Source of the DNA: Lawsonibacter hominis
Lineage (GTDB): Bacteria > Bacillota > Clostridia > Oscillospirales > Oscillospiraceae
Direction: 5' to 3'
Assembly: GCF_014287895.1 (NCBI RefSeq)
Contig: NZ_JACOPP010000006.1
Location: 1-64,000 of the forward strand
Length of the DNA stretch: 64,000 bases
The notes under the pieces are model-generated. The model saw nothing but the letters and a program-made list of their open reading frames with translations. It made no database searches and was not told where the DNA came from. Numbering within the stretch: position 1 is the stretch's first letter; the number at the start of each line of letters is the position of its first letter. The translations under genes and the position numbers were made by a program. This document shows positions 1-8,524 of this stretch, one piece after another.

Positions 1-183
1 GCATGGTACAAAACCAAGCAAGGCTTTTCTTCGTTTGCTTCCGCCAACAACCTCATTTCCATGTTCATCTTCTTCTACAACTTTGTCCGTCCCCATTCCG
101 CCTTGAACGGCCTTACTCCAGCTCAGTGTGCCGGTCTTAAACTGTCCAAAAAGCGCAAACGGGAGCTTTTGCTCGTTGCGTAG
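1..183 (+). CDS. DDE-type transposase, C-terminal fragment (5' part outside window)
   Basis: An open frame enters at the left edge and stops at 183 (TAG). It encodes about 60 residues ending in a Lys/Arg-rich tail. The segment FYNFVRPHSALNGLTPAQ is the usual end of integrase-core (rve/DDE) transposases, where the last catalytic Glu region is followed by an 'RPHxxLxxxTPA' motif. The start and the catalytic residues lie outside the window, so the IS family cannot be fixed. Its base composition is less GC-rich than the neighbouring genes, consistent with a mobile element. It may be an intact IS whose right end lies between 184 and about 290. Confidence 0.8.
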   Translation, partial: AWYKTKQGFSSFASANNLISMFIFFYNFVRPHSALNGLTPAQCAGLKLSKKRKRELLLVA

Positions 184-372
184 AGATATTGGCTGATTTT
201 TGGGTCCTAACTTTTCATGTTTACTTTACAGTGCCCCTAAAATTACAGTTTAAATATATCATTTTTGCCCAATAAGATCAACATAAGATCGTGAAATATG
301 GCGTTTTTGCCATTCGTATCGGCGGGAGGAATGTGGTAAGGTTACAGGGAACGATACAGGAGGTGAGGCGGC
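184..372. other. AT-rich IS flank and gluQ leader
   Basis: This gap is much more AT-rich than the rest of the window, especially 190-300. It probably contains the right end of the insertion sequence. I cannot identify the terminal inverted repeat because the left end is missing. A small hairpin (ATGGC / GCCAT, 298-312) and a directly repeated AAGATC are seen. The gluQ Shine-Dalgarno (AGGAGG) lies at about 358-363. Confidence 0.4.
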
Positions 373-1326
373 ATGCACGCACCTGTCCGGGGGCGCTTTG
401 CCCCCAGCCCCAGCGGAAGAATGCACCTGGGCAATCTGTTTTCCGCCCTGTTGGCGTGGCTTTCGGTGCGCGCGAAGGGGGGCGTCATGGTCCTGCGGAT
501 GGAGGATCTGGATCCGGACCGCTGTCGGGAGGAATACGCGCTCCAGCTGGCGGACGATCTGCGCTGGCTGGGTCTGGACTGGGACGAGGGCTATGGAGCG
601 GGCGGTCCCCATGGCCCGTACCGGCAGAGGGAACGCACCGAGCGGTATGCCGGGGCCTTTCAGGCGCTGGAAGCGCAGGGGCTGGTCTATCCCTGCTTCT
701 GCACCCGGGCCGAGCGTCTCGCGGCCAGCGCGCCCCACCGCTCGGACGGCTCGGCGGTCTATCCGGGGACCTGCCGGACGCTGACGCAGGCGGAACGGGA
801 GCAGCGCGCCCGTACCCGCAGCCCGGCCTGGCGGCTGATGGTCCCCGACCGGACGGCGGGCTTTACCGACGGCCTCCAGGGGAGCTATGCGGAAAACCTG
901 GGCCGGGACTGTGGGGATTTCATCCTCCGCCGGTCCGACGGGGTGTATGCCTACCAGCTGGCGGTGGCGGTGGATGACGGCGGCATGGAGATCAGCGAGG
1001 TGGTGCGGGGCCGGGATCTGCTGGACTCCACGCCGCGGCAGCAGTACCTGCTGGAACTGCTGGGCCTTCCCAGTCCGGAGTATTACCATGTCCCGCTGCT
1101 GCTGGCGCCCGACGGGCGGCGGCTGTCCAAACGGGAGCGGGATCTGGACATGGGGGTGCTGCGGCGGCGCTATACCCCGGAGGAGCTGACGGGCCTGCTG
1201 GCCCATCTGGCGGGCCTGCTGGAACGAAGCACGCCGGTGCGGGCGGGGGAGCTGGTCTCCCGTTTCGACTGGGCGCGCGTGCGTTCGGCGGATGTGATTG
1301 TGGACGATACGATTCTGAGAGGGTGA
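373..1326 (+). CDS. gluQ: Glutamyl-Q tRNA(Asp) synthetase
   Basis: This 317-residue protein is a truncated glutamyl-tRNA synthetase-like enzyme that attaches glutamate to the queuosine base of tRNA(Asp). The class I HIGH-like motif is APSPSGRMHLGN (residues 10-21) and the KMSKS-like motif is LSKR (251-254). The zinc site typical of GluQRS is present: Cys108, Cys110, Tyr130, Cys134. The length fits the family (about 300) and the anticodon-binding domain of GltX is absent. An AGGAGG site lies 9 bases before the ATG. The next gene starts 6 bases after the stop, so the two are probably cotranscribed. Confidence 0.93.
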   Translation: MHAPVRGRFAPSPSGRMHLGNLFSALLAWLSVRAKGGVMVLRMEDLDPDRCREEYALQLADDLRWLGLDWDEGYGAGGPHGPYRQRERTERYAGAFQALEAQGLVYPCFCTRAERLAASAPHRSDGSAVYPGTCRTLTQAEREQRARTRSPAWRLMVPDRTAGFTDGLQGSYAENLGRDCGDFILRRSDGVYAYQLAVAVDDGGMEISEVVRGRDLLDSTPRQQYLLELLGLPSPEYYHVPLLLAPDGRRLSKRERDLDMGVLRRRYTPEELTGLLAHLAGLLERSTPVRAGELVSRFDWARVRSADVIVDDTILRG

Positions 1327-1332
1327 GGTCCT

Positions 1333-4278
1333 ATGTATCTTGCAGACCTGCATATTCACTCCAAGTACTCCCGGGCCACCAGCCGCGACCTGGAGCCGGA
1401 GCGGCTCTCCGACTGGGCGCGGCGGAAGGGGATCGGTCTGGTGGGCACCGGAGACTTTACCCATCCGGCCTGGAGGGCGGAGCTGAAGGAAACGCTGACC
1501 GAGGCGGAGGAAGGGCTTTACCGGCTCAGGGACGGCCCGGCGGATGCGCCCCGCTTTGTGGTCACCGGAGAGATCAGCACCATTTACAAAAAGGACGGCA
1601 AGGTGCGCAAGGTCCACTCCCTGATCCTTCTGCCCCACCTGGAGGCGGCGGAAAACCTGTCCCGGCGGCTGGAGGCCATTGGAAACATCCGCTCCGACGG
1701 ACGGCCCATCCTGGGTCTGGACTGCCGGGACCTGCTGGAGCTCACTTTGGAGACCTGCCCGGACGCGGTCTTCCTCCCGGCCCACATCTGGACGCCTCAC
1801 TTCTCCCTGTTCGGCGCTTTTTCCGGCTTTGATACCATCGAGGCGTGCTTTGGGGACCTGAGCGGGCATATTCATGCCCTGGAGACCGGCCTCTCCTCCG
1901 ATCCGCCTATGAACTGGCGGCTTTCCGCCCTGGACGGTTATACCCTGGTTTCCAATTCCGACGCCCACTCTCCCGCGAAACTGGGGCGGGAGGCCAACCT
2001 GCTGGAGACCGGACGGTCCTATCCGGAGCTGGCCCATGCCATCCAGACCGGGGAGGGCTTTTATGGCACCATCGAATTCTTCCCGGAAGAGGGCAAATAT
2101 CATTTCGACGGCCACCGCCCCTGCGCGCAGTGCCTCTCGCCGGCGCAGGCCCAGGCGGCGGGAGGAAGGTGCCCGGTCTGCGGCAAGCGGCTTACCACCG
2201 GCGTACTGCATCGGGTAGAACAGCTTTCCGACCGGCCCGAGGGCTTTCGCCCCGCGGCCGCCAGGGCGTTTGAGTCTCTGGCGCCGCTGCCGGAGGTCAT
2301 CGCCGCCTCGGAGGGCGGCTCCGCGTCGGGCAAACGGACGGCGGCCAAATATGAAGATATGCTGGAACGGCTGGGGCCGGAGTTTACCATCCTCCGGGAG
2401 ACGCCCATCGAGGACATCCGGCATGCGGCGGGCCCCTGTGTGGCCGAGGGGATCCGCCGCCTTCGGGCCGGCGAGGTGGAGCGTCAGCCGGGTTACGATG
2501 GGGTATACGGCATGATCGGACTGCTCACGCCCGCCGAGCGGGAGACGTTCCGGGGCCAGGTGAGCCTCTTTGGGAGTCCGGCGCCCCGGCGCGGACCGGC
2601 CGCCCCCGACGGAGGAGCGCCGGCCCCAAAGAAGCGGACAAACGAACGGGAGCTCCCCCAGACGGAGGAAGCGCTCAACCCGGACCAGCGCGCGGCGGTG
2701 GAGGCGCAAGCGCCCACCGTGGCGGTGGTGGCGGGACCGGGGGCGGGCAAGACCAAGACCCTGGTGTCCCGCATCGCCTGGCTGGTGGAGCAGGGCGCCC
2801 GGCCCGGCACGATCACGGCGGTGACGTTCACCAACAAGGCTGCCGCCGAACTGCGGGAGCGGCTGGAGGCCCGCCTGGGCAAGCGCCGGGCCCGGGCCAT
2901 GACCATCGGTACGTTCCATTCCATCTGCCTGACGCTGCTCCGGGGAGAATTGGGCGTCCGCCGGCTGGCCGACCCCTATGAGCAGCGGGCGCTGGCCGCG
3001 TCCGTGCTGGCCGGGCTGGGGCGGAAGGACAGTCCGGGGAAACTGCTCCAGACGGTCTCCCGGGCAAAAACCAGCGGCCGGCCGACTGAGGAAGCGGCGG
3101 TAGAGCGGTATCAGGAACGGTTGACCGGCGCGGGCCTGCTGGACTTTGACGATCTGCTGCTGGAGACCCTCTCCCGCTGGGAAGGGGGGCGGACGGACGC
3201 GCGCTTCACCCACCTGCTGGTGGATGAATTTCAGGATATCGATCCGCTGCAATACCGCCTGATCGCCGCCTGGCGGAGGGACGGAGGGAGCTTGTTTGTC
3301 ATCGGGGACCCGGATCAGTCCATCTACAGCTTTCGGGGGGCGGACGCGGCTTGCTTCGACCGCCTGCGCTCCGACTGTCCCCAGACGCGCACGATCACGC
3401 TGACCCGGAATTACCGCTCCACCCCGGAGATCCTGTCCTGCGCCCTGCAGGTAGTGGAGGAAAACGGCGGGGCCGGGCGGCGTCTGACGGCGGCGCGCCC
3501 CTCCGGCGCCGCCGTGCGCCTGCTCCACGCGGAGAGCGAGCGGGCGGAGGCCGTTTTTACCGCAAAGGAGATCGCCCGCAGGATGGGCGGCATAGACATG
3601 CTGGAGGCCGGCGCGCTGGAAGCCGGGCGGAGCGGGCGCTCCTTCGACGATTTTGCGGTGCTCTGCCGCACCCGCCGCCAGCTGGAGGTACTGGAGGACT
3701 GCCTGACTCACGACGGCCTCCCGTGCCGTGTGGTGGGGCGGTCGGATTTTTTGGAGGACCCGGCGGTGCGCGGCGCCCTGGACTGGTTCCGCGCCCATCC
3801 CGGCGCGGAAGCCCCGGAACGGCAGGTGGAGCGGTGGATGACAGGCAGGGGACCTTCCCAGGCGCTGGAGCGGCTGCGGAATATGGCGGTCTTTTTTCCC
3901 ACCATGACGGACTTTCTGCAGAACCTGACGCTTGGACAGGAGGGGGACCTGCTGCGCCGGGCCGGGGCGGGCTATGCCGCCGGAGCGGTGACCCTGTCCA
4001 CGCTTCACGGCGCCAAGGGGCTGGAGTGGCCGGTGGTCTTTTTATGCGGCGTGAGCCGGGGTCTCATCCCGCTGGAACGGGAGGGGGCGCAGACCGATGC
4101 GGCGGAGGAGCGGCGGCTTCTGTACGTGGGCATGACCCGTGCGCGGGACGAATTGGTGATGCTCCATGCCGGTGAACCGTCGCCGTTTTTAAAGGCCGTT
4201 CCGGAGGGAGGACTGGAGCGGGGGGAGGCCCTGCCGCCCCGGCCGAGATCCCAGGGCGTACAGATGCGTCTGTTTTAA
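1333..4278 (+). CDS. Endonuclease Q-like PHP nuclease fused to UvrD/Rep-family helicase
   Basis: This 981-residue protein has two parts. Residues 1 to about 400 form a PHP-type metallohydrolase: DLHIHSKYSRA (5-15), GDFTH (40-44), GE (79-80), PAHIW (149-153) and SNSDAHS (207-213). A CxxC...CxxC zinc ribbon follows (Cys264, 267, 280, 283). That architecture is endonuclease Q, which nicks 5' of deaminated bases. Residues from about 440 form a superfamily 1A helicase: Walker A GPGAGKT (468-474), VDEFQD (630-635), GDPDQSIYSFRG, STLHGAKGLEW and YVGMTRAR. An acidic/proline linker joins the parts. It likely acts in repair of deaminated DNA, coupling incision to unwinding (inference). It follows gluQ closely and ends before a strong terminator. 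Confidence 0.85.
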   Translation: MYLADLHIHSKYSRATSRDLEPERLSDWARRKGIGLVGTGDFTHPAWRAELKETLTEAEEGLYRLRDGPADAPRFVVTGEISTIYKKDGKVRKVHSLILLPHLEAAENLSRRLEAIGNIRSDGRPILGLDCRDLLELTLETCPDAVFLPAHIWTPHFSLFGAFSGFDTIEACFGDLSGHIHALETGLSSDPPMNWRLSALDGYTLVSNSDAHSPAKLGREANLLETGRSYPELAHAIQTGEGFYGTIEFFPEEGKYHFDGHRPCAQCLSPAQAQAAGGRCPVCGKRLTTGVLHRVEQLSDRPEGFRPAAARAFESLAPLPEVIAASEGGSASGKRTAAKYEDMLERLGPEFTILRETPIEDIRHAAGPCVAEGIRRLRAGEVERQPGYDGVYGMIGLLTPAERETFRGQVSLFGSPAPRRGPAAPDGGAPAPKKRTNERELPQTEEALNPDQRAAVEAQAPTVAVVAGPGAGKTKTLVSRIAWLVEQGARPGTITAVTFTNKAAAELRERLEARLGKRRARAMTIGTFHSICLTLLRGELGVRRLADPYEQRALAASVLAGLGRKDSPGKLLQTVSRAKTSGRPTEEAAVERYQERLTGAGLLDFDDLLLETLSRWEGGRTDARFTHLLVDEFQDIDPLQYRLIAAWRRDGGSLFVIGDPDQSIYSFRGADAACFDRLRSDCPQTRTITLTRNYRSTPEILSCALQVVEENGGAGRRLTAARPSGAAVRLLHAESERAEAVFTAKEIARRMGGIDMLEAGALEAGRSGRSFDDFAVLCRTRRQLEVLEDCLTHDGLPCRVVGRSDFLEDPAVRGALDWFRAHPGAEAPERQVERWMTGRGPSQALERLRNMAVFFPTMTDFLQNLTLGQEGDLLRRAGAGYAAGAVTLSTLHGAKGLEWPVVFLCGVSRGLIPLEREGAQTDAAEERRLLYVGMTRARDELVMLHAGEPSPFLKAVPEGGLERGEALPPRPRSQGVQMRLF

Positions 4279-4345
4279 AGGGCCGCGTTGGAGTGCGGGA
4301 GGATCCATAGCCTGGAACGCCCGGCCCCAGAGCAACCGCACGCAC

Positions 4346-4379
4346 AAAACGGCGGCGCAGGATCCTGCGCCGCCGTTTT
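4346..4379. terminator. Bidirectional terminator, perfect 34-base palindrome
   Basis: AAAACGGCGGCGCAGGA is followed immediately by its exact reverse complement, so both strands end in a T tract. It sits between the convergent helicase-fusion gene and the leftward operon. Confidence 0.85.
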
Positions 4380-4387
4380 GCTGTGTG

Positions 4388-5245
4388 CTATCGAACGATC
4401 CTTTGGTCATAGACGTCGTTATAATGCTTTGTCTGCGCCGCAGCCGCGCCGATCACCCGCAGCACGGGGAGGCTTGCCAGGCCCTGCACGATATGGTACT
4501 GGGTGGGCATGTCCCTCCACTCCGGCGTATGCCATTCCAGACCGCCGGAGCACAGTGTGCGCTCCGGCGGAGGAAGGGCGGGAAGGCCGGGAGGGGGAGA
4601 AAAGACCTTCGGCGTCAGAGTCACATAGGCTGCGTCAGCCTGTGAAAAGCCGTCTCCGGTGCGGGGGATGTACTTATAGTGGAGCAGTCCCTCGTTTTCC
4701 GGGTCGGAGAGCAGCGCTTCCAGCAAAGGCGCATCCTCCGGAGGGCGATTCCGGTCAAAGCGCAGCTCCAGGAAACGAAAGCCCCAGGAGGACAGCGCGG
4801 CGGAGGCGACGCCCTGAAAGGCATGCAGATCCTCGATCTCGGCGTAAAGCTTGGAATACCCCAGCTGCTCCCGTCCGCACAGGATGGGGTCGGCATGGCT
4901 CTCCCAAATGGCCAGCTGATACTGTCCCCGTACGGTCTCCCGGGTCCCGGTATAAGTCACGGGCACGTTGCAGGTGACCACATTATATCCGCGCCCGGCC
5001 AGCCAGGGCAGATTGCGGTGCATTTTATGGGTGAAGAAGAGGTACGGGCGGCGCAGGGAAAAGCCTTCAGGCAAAAAACGCTCCACCGCGGCGCCCTCGG
5101 TCTGGCAGACCAGGGTGTGCAGCGCGCTCTCCTGGGGACCGTAAGAACAAAAGCGTTTCCCCTCCGGGTCCTGACGGGGCGTGCAGCAGGGACCGAAATG
5201 TACGGGCATCTGGTACATGCGCCCTTCTTCGAACCGGAACATCAA
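4388..5245 (-). CDS. Acetoacetate decarboxylase-superfamily protein
   Basis: This 285-residue protein is the last gene of the leftward operon. The region GREQLGYSKLYAEIED matches the active-site segment of acetoacetate decarboxylases, where the lysine forms a Schiff base. The classic enzyme has two adjacent lysines (GxPKK). Here only one is kept (SKL), so the residue that lowers the pKa of the catalytic lysine appears replaced by Leu. This suggests a non-decarboxylase member such as an aldolase, dehydratase or lyase on a 2-oxo or 3-oxo acid. Other oxo-acid chemistry is possible. It starts 20 bases after the AtuA-like gene and ends at the palindromic terminator. Confidence 0.7.
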   Translation of the reverse strand: MMFRFEEGRMYQMPVHFGPCCTPRQDPEGKRFCSYGPQESALHTLVCQTEGAAVERFLPEGFSLRRPYLFFTHKMHRNLPWLAGRGYNVVTCNVPVTYTGTRETVRGQYQLAIWESHADPILCGREQLGYSKLYAEIEDLHAFQGVASAALSSWGFRFLELRFDRNRPPEDAPLLEALLSDPENEGLLHYKYIPRTGDGFSQADAAYVTLTPKVFSPPPGLPALPPPERTLCSGGLEWHTPEWRDMPTQYHIVQGLASLPVLRVIGAAAAQTKHYNDVYDQRIVR

Positions 5246-5264
5246 ACAGACCTCCTTTCCACCG

Positions 5265-5564
5265 CTACAGCTCCATCTCCAGCAGCGCGGAACTGAGGGA
5301 CTTCCCGTGCTTGTCCATGGCCAGGCTGCGCAGCACGCCGCCGCCCAGGGCCTGCTCCATGACGAAGTTCAGGGCGCAGATGCCGTCCGCCTCGTATCGG
5401 GTGACCTTGCCCAGGCAGATCTCGGAAAAGTATTCCTTGACCCGCTGCGCGGTGACCTGCTCCTTGAGCATGGGATAGTCCGCCTCGTTCCAGGGGATCA
5501 GGGAGATGTTGGAGATGTCTCCCTTGTCGCCGGTGCGGGAGTGGCAGATTTCTTTCAGTTTCAT
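5265..5564 (-). CDS. AtuA-like ferredoxin-fold small protein
   Basis: This 99-residue protein starts MKLKEICHSRTGDKGD. The 'RTGDKGDISNISLIPW' opening and 'ALGGGVLRSLAMDKHGK' end match the small AtuA-like domain that is either fused to the C-terminus of AtuA or encoded directly downstream, as here. The longer upstream frame overlaps AtuA and lacks a ribosome site, so I chose the ATG at 5564. It begins one base after the stop of atuA (TGA-C-ATG), which implies translational coupling and a heteromeric complex. The biochemical function is unknown. Confidence 0.85.
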   Translation of the reverse strand: MKLKEICHSRTGDKGDISNISLIPWNEADYPMLKEQVTAQRVKEYFSEICLGKVTRYEADGICALNFVMEQALGGGVLRSLAMDKHGKSLSSALLEMEL

Positions 5565-5565
5565 G

Positions 5566-6915
5566 TCAGAGCACCTCGCATTCGACCTGGGCGCGGACTG
5601 CATCCCGTGGGATAAAGAAGGAAAAGACCGAGATGATCTCGGAGATACGCATGGTGGCGCCGCCGCCGCCGGTGGGACCGTTGGTATAGATGGAGTCGCC
5701 CTCGTTGGAGACCATGACGGCGTTCTCCCGGTCATCGGTGCGCACCGCCACATGCAGGCGGATCTCGGCAGCGGGGCTGGGACTGAGGCAGGCGGCCAGC
5801 TTATCCCGGTACAGGGAGTTGTAGCCGATGTAATCCACCCGCGTCTCGGTGTAGGCCACGCCCAGGCGGTCCAGCCGCTTGAGGAACATATCGCCGGCCA
5901 GCCTGGCCCGCTCCAGAGCGTTGCAGCCGCCGTAGCTGATCTCGCAGTCGGTGATGAAGGAGTCCCGGTAACAGACGTTGACCTTCAGCTGCCCGGGCAG
6001 TCCGTGGCTGGTGGCGCCCCAGGCGGACACGCGGTCTTTGCCCTCCTGGGTGAAGCGCACATGGGAGAAATCCGCGATGGCGTCCGGAGTCAGATAGGCG
6101 GCCGGATTATGGATTTCGTAGAGCATCTGCTCTTTGCAGGTATCCACGCTGACCAGGCCGCCGGTGCCCGCCACCTTGGTCAGCGTAAAGCGCCCGGTCT
6201 CGTCGAACTCCACCAGCGGGAAGCCCAGGTTGTCCAGGTCGGGGACCTCTTTATAGCCCGGGTCGGCGTAGTAGCCGCCGGTGACCTGCCCGCCGCACTC
6301 CAGCAGATGTCCGGCCAGGACGCACTGGCCGATCGGACCGGCGTCGTCGATGGTCCAGCCGTACTCATAGCGCAGGGGGGCCAGGGTCAGGGTGGGGTCG
6401 GCCACCCGGCCGGTGATGACCACGTCCGCGCCGTCCTTCAAGGCCTGGATGATCCCCTCGGCTCCCATGTAGGCGTTGGCGGAGACCAGCCTCTCCGTCC
6501 ACTGGCCCACCGTGCCGTCAAACTCCAGAATGGGCGCGTCGGAATACTGCTCCAGCTGGCTGAATACGTCGTCGCCGGTAACGGCGGCGAACTTCAGGCC
6601 GGTGATGCCCTGGGCGCGGGCGATCTCCATCGCCTTGGCCACCGCGGCCCGGGGATTTACGGCGCCCATATTGGTGATGATCTTGACGCCGTGCTGCTTT
6701 GCCGGCTTGAGTACTTGGGAGAGCCGGTATTCCAGCAGGCGGCTGTAGCCCTTGGAAGGGTCGTGCAGCATTTCCTGCCGGGCCAGGCCGATGGTGCGCT
6801 CGGCCAGACACTCGAAGATGATGTAGTCCAGTTCCCCGTGCTCGATCAGGGTGAGCGCGGGATCGACCCGGTCGCCGGCGAAGCCTGCGCCGCTGCCGAT
6901 ACGAATTTTTTTCAT
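5566..6915 (-). CDS. atuA: AtuA family acyclic terpene/carboxylate utilization protein (DUF1446)
   Basis: This 449-residue protein starts MKKIRIGSGAGFAGDRVDPA, the hallmark N-terminus of the AtuA/DUF1446 family (Gly-rich segment and Arg-Asp pair). It continues with ITNMGAVNPRAA, EYGWTIDDAGPIGQ and the NSLYRDKL region, which cover the full family length. AtuA was first described in citronellol/geraniol degradation in Pseudomonas, but most clostridial homologues sit with carboxylate transporters and have no assigned reaction. The ATG at 6915 was chosen over the longer frame because family conservation begins there and AAAGGA precedes it. It lies 32 bases after the transporter gene and is coupled to the small AtuA-like gene. 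Confidence 0.88.
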   Translation of the reverse strand: MKKIRIGSGAGFAGDRVDPALTLIEHGELDYIIFECLAERTIGLARQEMLHDPSKGYSRLLEYRLSQVLKPAKQHGVKIITNMGAVNPRAAVAKAMEIARAQGITGLKFAAVTGDDVFSQLEQYSDAPILEFDGTVGQWTERLVSANAYMGAEGIIQALKDGADVVITGRVADPTLTLAPLRYEYGWTIDDAGPIGQCVLAGHLLECGGQVTGGYYADPGYKEVPDLDNLGFPLVEFDETGRFTLTKVAGTGGLVSVDTCKEQMLYEIHNPAAYLTPDAIADFSHVRFTQEGKDRVSAWGATSHGLPGQLKVNVCYRDSFITDCEISYGGCNALERARLAGDMFLKRLDRLGVAYTETRVDYIGYNSLYRDKLAACLSPSPAAEIRLHVAVRTDDRENAVMVSNEGDSIYTNGPTGGGGATMRISEIISVFSFFIPRDAVRAQVECEVL

Positions 6916-6947
6916 GGTATCAGAGTCCTTTCCTCCGGGGTAGCGTT

Positions 6948-8264
6948 TTATAGGATCAGGCCGAAGACAGTCAGCAGAATGAGCAGGACGATGGACAGGG
7001 GCCAGACGAATTTGATGGTATAGCGTTGGTGCTCGCCCAGATCCAGATCGCACATGCCGGTCATCAGCAGGGTGGCGGGGGTCAGCGGAGTGATGGCCCA
7101 GCCCAGAGTCAGCTGCCCCACCAGCGCGGCATAGCAGATCCCCGCGCCGGACAGGCCCATGGCGGTGGCGCTCTGGGTGAGCACGGGCAGGATGCCGTAA
7201 TAGAACGTATCCGCGTCAAAGACCAGGGACAAGGGCGTGGCGAAGACGCCCACCAGGATAGGGACAAACTTGGTCATGGAGGCGGGGATCAGGCTGACCA
7301 GGGTATTGGCCATGGCGGCGGCCATGCCGGACTCGGTGAGCACGCCCATCAGCACGCCGGCGCCGTACAGGGCGCTGACCACGAAGACCACGTTGGCGCC
7401 GTGGAGGCGGATGATCTTCTGCTGGTCGGCCAGCTTGCGGTAATTGAGCAGCCAGGCCAGGGCGGTGCCGGTCAGGAAGGCGGCGCCGGGCGTGAGGATG
7501 CCGGAGATCATCAGACCGACGACCAGTACGATGAGGATCAGGTTGATCACGGTCAGCTTGGGCCGCAGCAGGGAGCGCTCTTCCTCACTCAGCTCTTCCG
7601 CATGATGCTCGGTGGAGACGCCGGCGTAATCAAAGCCCTCCGCCTTGAGCCGTTTGGTCTCGGACAGGCCCAGCAGCACCACGGGGATCAGGCCGACGGC
7701 GATGGTGATGAGGATCGGCACCAGCATGGGCTGAAAGAACTCGGTCAGATCGGCCTCCATAACGGTGGCCGCCCGGAGCGTGGGGCCGCCCCAGGGAGAG
7801 ATGTTCATCAGGCCCGCGGCCATGGCCAGGATGGCGGCCAGATTGCGCAGGCGCATATGCATTTTTTGATAGATGGGGATCATTGCGCCGCAGACCAGCA
7901 GTACGGTGGTGGTGGCGGAACCGTCGAGATGCCCCACGATGGAGAGCACGTAGGTGCCGATGCACACATACAGCGGGTTGCCCCGGCAGCATTTGATGAT
8001 AAACTTTACGATGGGGTCGAAGGCGCCCGCCGTCATCATGGTGCCGAAGAAGAGGATGGCGAACACGAACATGACGCCGTTGACGGCCACCTTGCTGATC
8101 CCGGCGGCCAGATAGGCCGGGATGCTGGTAAATTGCCCGACCAAGATGGCGCCGATCAGGGGAATGACCGACAGGGCCACCATGGTGGAGAGCTTTTTGG
8201 TCATGATGGATACGATGATGCCGATGACGACTAGGAATCCGACGATGCTTAACCAGAGTTCCAT
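6948..8264 (-). CDS. CitMHS-family carboxylate transporter
   Basis: This 438-residue polytopic membrane protein has about 11-12 hydrophobic segments. The pattern (GTMMTAGAFDP, SIVGHLDGSATTT, NISPWGGPTLRAA, DADTFYYGILP) is that of the CitMHS group, which imports citrate or related carboxylates, often as metal complexes, with protons. It is the first gene of the leftward operon. A strong AGGGAGG site precedes the ATG by 7 bases and a sigma-54 promoter lies about 105 bases upstream. The real substrate is unknown; AtuA and ADC-fold enzymes downstream suggest a branched or 3-oxo/hydroxy carboxylate rather than plain citrate. Confidence 0.88.
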   Translation of the reverse strand: MELWLSIVGFLVVIGIIVSIMTKKLSTMVALSVIPLIGAILVGQFTSIPAYLAAGISKVAVNGVMFVFAILFFGTMMTAGAFDPIVKFIIKCCRGNPLYVCIGTYVLSIVGHLDGSATTTVLLVCGAMIPIYQKMHMRLRNLAAILAMAAGLMNISPWGGPTLRAATVMEADLTEFFQPMLVPILITIAVGLIPVVLLGLSETKRLKAEGFDYAGVSTEHHAEELSEEERSLLRPKLTVINLILIVLVVGLMISGILTPGAAFLTGTALAWLLNYRKLADQQKIIRLHGANVVFVVSALYGAGVLMGVLTESGMAAAMANTLVSLIPASMTKFVPILVGVFATPLSLVFDADTFYYGILPVLTQSATAMGLSGAGICYAALVGQLTLGWAITPLTPATLLMTGMCDLDLGEHQRYTIKFVWPLSIVLLILLTVFGLIL

Positions 8265-8369
8265 AACAGTTCCTCCCTAACACGATTTTACACGCTTTCG
8301 CACAGGTTGCAAGGCGGGGATTTGCTTGTTTTCACTCCTTTCCGGGGAAGATTCCCGCCATTGTCGTAA

Positions 8370-8385
8370 AGCAAACGCCGTGCCA
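8370..8385 (-). promoter_or_regulatory. Sigma-54 (-24/-12) promoter of the CitMHS-AtuA operon
   Basis: Read on the minus strand the site is TGGCACGGCGTTTGCT. This matches the RpoN consensus TGGCACG-N4-TTGCW at every defined position, with the GG-to-GC spacing required. It points left toward the transporter gene, giving a leader of roughly 95 bases. The divergent neighbour is a sigma-54 activator, which fits. Confidence 0.9.
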
Positions 8386-8453
8386 AAGGGAAGAAGCGGG
8401 AAAAAGCCTTGCGTTCCCGGCCCTTTTGTGTTACCCTGTTTGGGAAGTGAAAT

Positions 8454-8510
8454 GTCTCAATTTTGAAACTATGGATCAAATCTGAGACGAAAGTGTCACT
8501 AAAATGAGAC
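8454..8510. promoter_or_regulatory. Paired activator-binding sites (UAS) for the divergent sigma-54 regulator
   Basis: Two 16-base imperfect palindromes of form GTCNC-N6-GANAC occur at 8454-8469 (GTCTC...GAAAC) and 8495-8510 (GTCAC...GAGAC). Their starts are 41 bases apart, about four helical turns. A further half-site TGAGAC lies at 8482-8487. They sit about 70-140 bases upstream of the sigma-54 promoter, where enhancer sites are expected. The last one overlaps the leader of the regulator gene, which would allow autoregulation. Confidence 0.6.
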
Positions 8511-8524
8511 TTGGAGGGAGCGCG

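Noticed and set aside
259..4008. 1249-codon open frame on the minus strand across gluQ and the helicase fusion
   Set aside because: It is antisense to two genes with clear motifs, is rich in Arg, Pro, Gln and Gly, and has no domain. Long antisense frames are expected at this GC content.
7026..8234. 402-codon plus-strand frame opposite the CitMHS gene
   Set aside because: His/Gln/Gly/Asp-rich shadow of a membrane protein; no ribosome site and no domain.
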